Below, one piece after another: positions 58,270 to 64,000 of a stretch of DNA of 64,000 nt (the first letter of the stretch is position 1; every line of letters begins with the position of its first letter). The translations under genes were made by a program, and so were the position numbers. Source of the stretch: Lingula anatina (Eukaryota > Brachiopoda > Lingulata > Lingulida > Lingulidae); contig NW_019775714.1 of NCBI RefSeq assembly GCF_001039355.2, positions 80,574 through 144,573 on the forward strand, read 5' to 3'. The notes beneath the pieces are model-generated. The model was not told where the DNA came from. It saw nothing but the letters and a program-made list of their open reading frames with translations, and searched no databases.

Positions 58270-58525
58270 GCCCAATTTCCAAAGACATCGTCGGTCTGCC
58301 TAGATCGATCCAACTTTGCAGGGACTCTGGCTGAGCGCAATCAGCTTAACTGAATGGAATGCTTCCTCCTGTCGTTGAGTACAATATAGAAAGCTAGTGA
58401 TTATTTGAGTACAATGGGAACAAGATAGGTGTGTCGTTCAGTTAAGCTGATTGCACTCAGCGCGAGTCCCTGCAGAGTTGGATCGATCTAGGTAGACCAA
58501 TGGTGTCTTTGGGAACGGGTCTTAG
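58270..58525. mobile_element. Foldback/MITE with ~75-bp inverted arms
   Basis: The left arm (about 58278-58355), including TAGATCGATCCAACTTTGCA and CAATCAGCTTAACTGAA, is largely complementary to the right arm (about 58437-58514). The central loop is about 80 bp. No coding capacity. Confidence 0.65.
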
Positions 58526-61500
58526 AGGCCACATTTCCTTGAAAGTTTTGGATTCTCAAACAAAGGAAACGCCAAATTAGTGTTGTAAGATTGAAAAAGA
58601 TAAAACTATCCCGAGGGCTTAAAGGCAGACAGTTTCTCATTGTTAAGTAAAAGCAGCTTTTTTTTCTAACTGGCATCATCCCTACTGGCATTATTCCGCT
58701 GTTAAGTTACGTAAGACTTTATAAAAAGTGGCCTGAAGCCTGAAAATGTGTCTTGGGGTCTGTAATAAGATTAACAGTACAAGGGAGGGGGCAGGGAAAT
58801 TAAATGATAATCTTTTGGATGGCAAAAAGCAGAGTGATCAATGCTTTATGTAGAATGCCAAAGCCAAAGGATGCTGTGAATGGCTGAAAACAGCACTCTC
58901 ACACTCGCCAAGGCATGACCGAAACCAGTGGCACTGCTTTTGAATAATTAAAAATCTTGCTGTTGCTATTGAAGTGGGCACACATGCAGTCCCCTGTGCA
59001 TCTCAAGGTTGACAAGGAAGTGCAAGCTTTAAGGACATTTCAGCATCACTGTTATGATGATGATAATAGAATAAAATAATAGGAAGAGAGTTTCTTTGTC
59101 CTTGAGAGGTGGTGGTGCAAATGAAACCTTCCATTTATTTTAAGTGATATCTGCCACATCACCATTAAATAATTATATGCAACCTAAGCTGATTTTTACT
59201 ATTGCAGCAGTGGCTGTAATAAACTTTGAACAACTCTCTCTCTTAGTTTAAAACTCAATATCTAAAATTTTGCCACAATTTTTAATCAACACCTTCTGAT
59301 ACACTGGTATTAATTTTCACTGGGGCATGTGAAACATTTTTTAAATGGCAAAAAGTGCATCCAAATAAGTGATAAGAAACCACTATCAACTTACCATACA
59401 TTAGAAAAAATATTTTACAAATCCACAACTGAAAATATCCTAAAGATGAAAAAACAAATGATTATTAAAATAAGAAAAAGCAAAGTATTAAATTTTAAAT
59501 TCTCTAAATTCCAAAAATACTTCAACTAAATTGGCTCATGTTATCAATGCTACGGATATATCCCATGCACGTCGCAGTAACACGTGAAAAGACACGCAGC
59601 GGGGACAAAGACATCCATTACCACTTCAAACTATACGTTGACAAATTCTGGTAAAGGTACAAGACGTCTCGGAGATGTTCCCCATACTTGATTCTTAACT
59701 AGAAATTTTCCTATGAAAAATAATTTTTGGGCTTTAGATGAGATGATTAATTGTTGACTTCAAGACTGAAAAGCAGTGTCAGACGCCATAGTTGTACGCA
59801 CTATCTCTGTAGTGTAGTGCAGTGTAGTGTAGCATATGACTCTCCTTACTCAGTCTCAAACTCAAATATAACTCTGGAAACCTTTCATGAAATTTTCTAA
59901 ATTAATTATGAATTTTAGATCTCTTGAATGAATGATTATATCACAAAAAAAAAACAAAACTGAGAATTGAAATTTTATATTCAGCATGAACATGCGGGAA
60001 ATTGCAGCATAAAAATATTCAGGACCTCTCTCTTTTAAACTACATCTACCAGTAGACTGCAATAGATGCTGGTCACATTGAACAAAGTTGTATTTTAACT
60101 CATAAATTATTCAGACATCCTATCCAACTGTCTGGGACCATATACAACAAATGCTCAGGAAAACAGCCAAATGTACTAAACTACAGCGAAAATGCAAACT
60201 TTTAACACTTTTTCAAATAAGATGCACTTTTGTATTTCTACTGAATGCAAGATTACAACTCATATACTTATAATACAAAGCTTAGCAAAAAAAAAAAAAA
60301 CAAAAGAAATAAATTCTTTATTTAAAAATTTTCTGCAAGGTGATTCAAGTAATTTTCAGGCCATTTAAATTCCAACAATCCAGGGCACTGGTCCTATTAC
60401 CTGGCCAAGGTATGAGGTCAAAATGCCCATGAATTCTTCATCCATCCTGGATAGACAGAAACCATCGCACTTTTTCTGGAACCCATCACTTAACTGATTG
60501 CATGAGCATTGTTGTAAAGCACTGTGATGATGCAAGGGTATAAAATTGATTGTCCTGTAACAGACAGTAGCAGCATGACTGCACAGGTTATAAAACCACT
60601 AATGCCCTGTCCTAGTGAACACCACTATATAGAACACAGGTGACAGGGGTTGCCTACAATACAAACTACCATCTCTTGGATGCGCCATTCTATCTCTTTG
60701 ACCATCAATGGTTAAGGGTTGCACATTGCTATGCCATTGTGAATCAGAACTATGAGGATATTGAGAACAATGCTCCAAGCATGGAGTGTAACAGAGCCCA
60801 GACTGTAACATTGGATCCTCTCTGGCATGATAATCTACAATAATTGCTGACTTTTGACACTACGTCAACTGTCTGACACTATGACAACTGCAGGTTAACT
60901 TTATCAAGACTGTCATCTCCTTCAAAATTTTTTTTCTGAACAATAGCTATAGAATAAAAACTTTCTTCCTATAACATTGGCAAATACAAAATGTACATAT
61001 TTGTTTTCAAAAAATGTCTAACCCATCAAAATAGTTCACTGTCTGAGCTTGATCTTCTGCACTTTTTTTAAAAAAATTATTTTCTCCTGAATAGGGTGCA
61101 CTGACTGGTGGGTTTATTTTTGTCTGACAATTTATTTTTGTAAAAGCATTTTTCACAAATATATTTTTAAACCTTGACCCAAAGGATTCCAAAAAACTCA
61201 AATGTGCCAAGTGAAAACTGCTGATGATAAGCCACCACTATATATTTATTTTTCATGTCACCACCATTTTTCTAGGCTCACTGTAACCAACTACATGAAA
61301 AAAATTTTAGATGTCTGAAATGTAAAATATTTGAAATATAGCCACCCTCTGCAACAGTGGTCCTATCAAGAAACCCTCAGTAGGGTGACAGAGTGAAATT
61401 TTATAGATTTCTCAGATGTCACTGAAGCTATATCTGCACTGGCATCTTGTTAAGTAATTCAAAATATTGAGCTGAAATCTGTATTTGTCAGACAGAATAT

Positions 61501-64000
61501 TGAAAAAAAAATGACCTCTATAAACTGAACACATTAAACGTATGAAGCAACACAACAGTAGGCAGTTACATTTTTTATTTATCAAATAAGTTTACTAACT
61601 CAAGGAAAATGAAAAGAAAAAAAAAAAAGATTTATATATGAAGAAAACTTTCCATGGCATAAGTGCTCATTGTTGAATTTATTTATTGGTATAAGGGACA
61701 CAGTACTAAATATGTACCCTCCAGTTGAATAACATCTTCCACACTCTGCATCTGTGTATTGAAAATGGATTTTGAAAATGGATTGTGTGAATTAAAAATG
61801 GGATTTTATTTCATTCAATGTCATGTATCATTGGAGACTGCAAGAACAAGCCGTAAAGTTGTAGGATCTCTCCCTCTCCCCCCCCCCACCCCATGCATGC
61901 TCCATTCAAATTTTATCATATTATTTAAAAAATATATAAATTCATGCACCAGTTTGCCTACATTTCTGATATTTCTGCTAATTAACACAATAAAATTACA
62001 ATTTAAAGATTCAAAATGAAGCCAGCCCAGTCATCAGCTAAATCTCTGGTTGTTGTAGAAGTAGTAATGTATGGCAGTAAATGGTTGTCTCATATACAAC
62101 GAAATCTACTCTATTGTAGTGCTCCCAATCACAAGTAGCTCCGTGGTTTCACTGGTGATTAGGCTGTGGTTTTTTACAATTTGTTCTGTCAAGAAATGAG
62201 GAGGATAATCAAGATTAACGGGATCAGTTCTCTAGTACTACAACTCACTGTACCAGGACTTTTATTTAATGATCCACGGTAAAAAAAAAAATCGAGAAGA
62301 TAATGTATTGTCTTCAGTAAGAACCTTTTAACAAAGCTAAGAAATTCAGGGTAGTTGATAGGTATGTTTAACAAGCCATTTTTTATCCGTCTGTACAAAT
62401 AATGCACAAAGTAAACAATTCACCTGTAATCTTTTGTTTGCACAAAAATATGACTGTCAACTCATCTGGAAATGTAACCACTGATGAAAACACAGGGAAA
62501 TGTATCTGTTGAAAAGTTAATAAAAGGTAACTTTTCTGAGAAGGAATCAGACATTGATTTAACATCAAAAGTTAAAAATAATTCCCCTTGTCCGTAAAAG
62601 ATTAAAACAAATACAATAAAATGGCAGGTTGATTTTATTTGCTGTATCACTGCAGACTTTTGACTCTAAAATCCTTAGTGTCCAAGTCCAAGAATTCATT
62701 TCAATGGTTAATAGATCCTAGCATCAAAATAAAAAATTTTCAAAAGCTACCATGAGAAAGAAAATTGTGATAATAATGCTTGCAGCGCAATTTTTGCGAA
62801 ATAGATGCTGGCGCATGCCACGTCACAGTAGCCCTGTAATCGCAGGCGTGGAGCTGGCCGCCATGCTGGTATCTCATCCCTTAGCCTAGCACCTGCGCCA
62901 TTAGACGCACACACACACATACACACCACGCTCTGAATAATTAAGTACTGCTCGCTGGCTTCAATATACCTACAGACCCAGCCACAAAAAAACGATTCTT
63001 TTAATAAACAACCCCCTGCCCAAGCAGAGGCCAACAATCTTGAATGCCCTTCCATATTTCCCGACATGACCTTTGGAGCAATGTAATAGATGGTAACCAG
63101 GCAATATTATGCAAGACAGCGTTGTGTTGACTTAAGAATTTGGCATGGCCTCCTGCTTAAAAAATGCCAGCAAGCACTGGACCGGTTAAGCAGGCTGGCA
63201 CAGCATCTCACATCACTCATCGACCACTAAGGAAAAGGTCAACCTCTATTGCATCACGCCATCCCCTCATGATATAACTCAGGCGTAATTTCTTTTTTTC
63301 TGCATGGCAGCATCCAAGGATTCCACCCCTGTTATTTAAAACAGCATGTATATTTTTTCCTTACAAGCTGACCTAGATCTTTTTGCCCAATCTGACTTTC
63401 AACCTTTTACATGTTTTAATCTTCCAGCCGAGGCAGTCCTTGGCTTTGGCCCGAGAAAGGAGATGTAAGTTCTCATTGGTCGAGGATTGACCCGAAAGTG
63501 CGTGAAAGGTCAGCTAGTCAGTCAGCATAATCCCCGCAGTGCATGTTCTAATGTGGTGTAACTGCTAGACAGACTTTGAAAAGAACTGGTTTTTTTATTT
63601 ACTCATGAATAGGTCAGGTAGAACCAATGCATACTGCAGCCTATGTCTTGGCCAGCTCAGATTGCAGCTCTCTCGCCAGCAGCCTACCCCGGCTCTTTGT
63701 TCCTCAATTGTATAAGGGTTATAAAAAATTACCTCACGCCTAAATTACTGTATTCTGTCGAGGATGAAAAATACACATATTAAAACCTCCGTCCATAAGC
63801 TGGTCTGGGGGCAGAAGTATATGTACACAATCTTCCCTTTGACCCGAAATGTTGTCGCTGGCACACGGTCAACTTCTCGTCACAGCGACTGCAAAACGGA
63901 CAATGACCAGAGGACAAAAACTGACCCTACGTCCAAGATTTTTTAACTTGTCCATTTAAAAGCATATTTTACCAATGAAAAGGTGATCTAAAAGATGCTT
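58526..64000. other. No gene recognised
   Basis: Scanned for exons on both strands without a credible set of splice sites plus conserved protein. Simple features only: GTGTAGT repeats near 59812-59832 and a (CA)-rich stretch near 62908-62928. 63420-63560 is GC-richer unique sequence that could be regulatory. Confidence 0.3.

Noticed and set aside
62747-63067. 106-codon minus-strand ORF
   Set aside because: Low-complexity Cys/Val and Ala/Arg segments, no domain, no splice context; likely chance in GC-richer DNA.

Overview
The window is AT-rich nuclear DNA from an animal: short phase-consistent exons, GT/AG introns, poly(A) retroposons, DNA transposons and microsatellites. ROC-COR-Death genes, a Trp-Ala-Leu-Lys ('GWALK') family protein and many TIR elements suggest a marine invertebrate, probably a lophotrochozoan such as a mollusc (inference, moderate confidence). 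There are five N gaps (22247, 42253, 47514, 52441, 58128-58152), and several sit inside duplicated sequence.

Layout. 1-900 (+): the last two coding exons of a TRBP/PACT/Loquacious-type dsRNA-binding protein, with a minisatellite derived from its own exon. 5660-11239 (-): a ROC-COR-Death gene with a short leader exon, several very short exons, three ROC exons plus one small linking exon, a COR exon with a 1-nt frameshift and a Death-domain exon. 13520-16575 (+): a small five-exon gene in which every junction is phase 0 and whose C-terminus looks like the last motifs of an SF1 helicase. 17000-26158 (-): a paralogous gene joining a relative of the same leader exon to an ankyrin-repeat plus trypsin-like protease exon. 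Between them lies an array of nine micro-exons, alternately 9 and 12 nt for most of its length. 25.4-40 kb: LINE fragments, an LTR with a tRNA-Lys-type primer-binding site, a gag-like relic, a hammerhead-like RNA motif, a small two-exon gene, a GWALK-family ORF, a 360-bp tandem repeat and a MITE. 40.5-47.5 kb (+): a second, inverted and decayed micro-exon array interrupted by a 3.67-kb TTAA-flanked transposon, with a second partial copy at 47.5-48.8 kb. 48.8-64 kb: no convincing gene; a probable false assembly duplication (50.76-54.13 kb) and foldback elements.

Most interesting signal. In the ankyrin-protease gene each 9+12-nt micro-exon pair adds 3+4 = 7 residues. The joined peptides form heptads with Leu/Ile and Asn/Ser at the a/d spacing of a coiled coil. 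All nine micro-exons are open together only in phase 1, which is the phase required by the downstream protease exon and by the leader donor. The intron units are tandemly duplicated and carry conserved hairpins, so the locus looks like a device for changing coiled-coil length by whole heptads. The shared leader and micro-exon style link the ROC-COR-Death and protease genes as one expanding family, plausibly of cell-death or innate-immunity type (inference).
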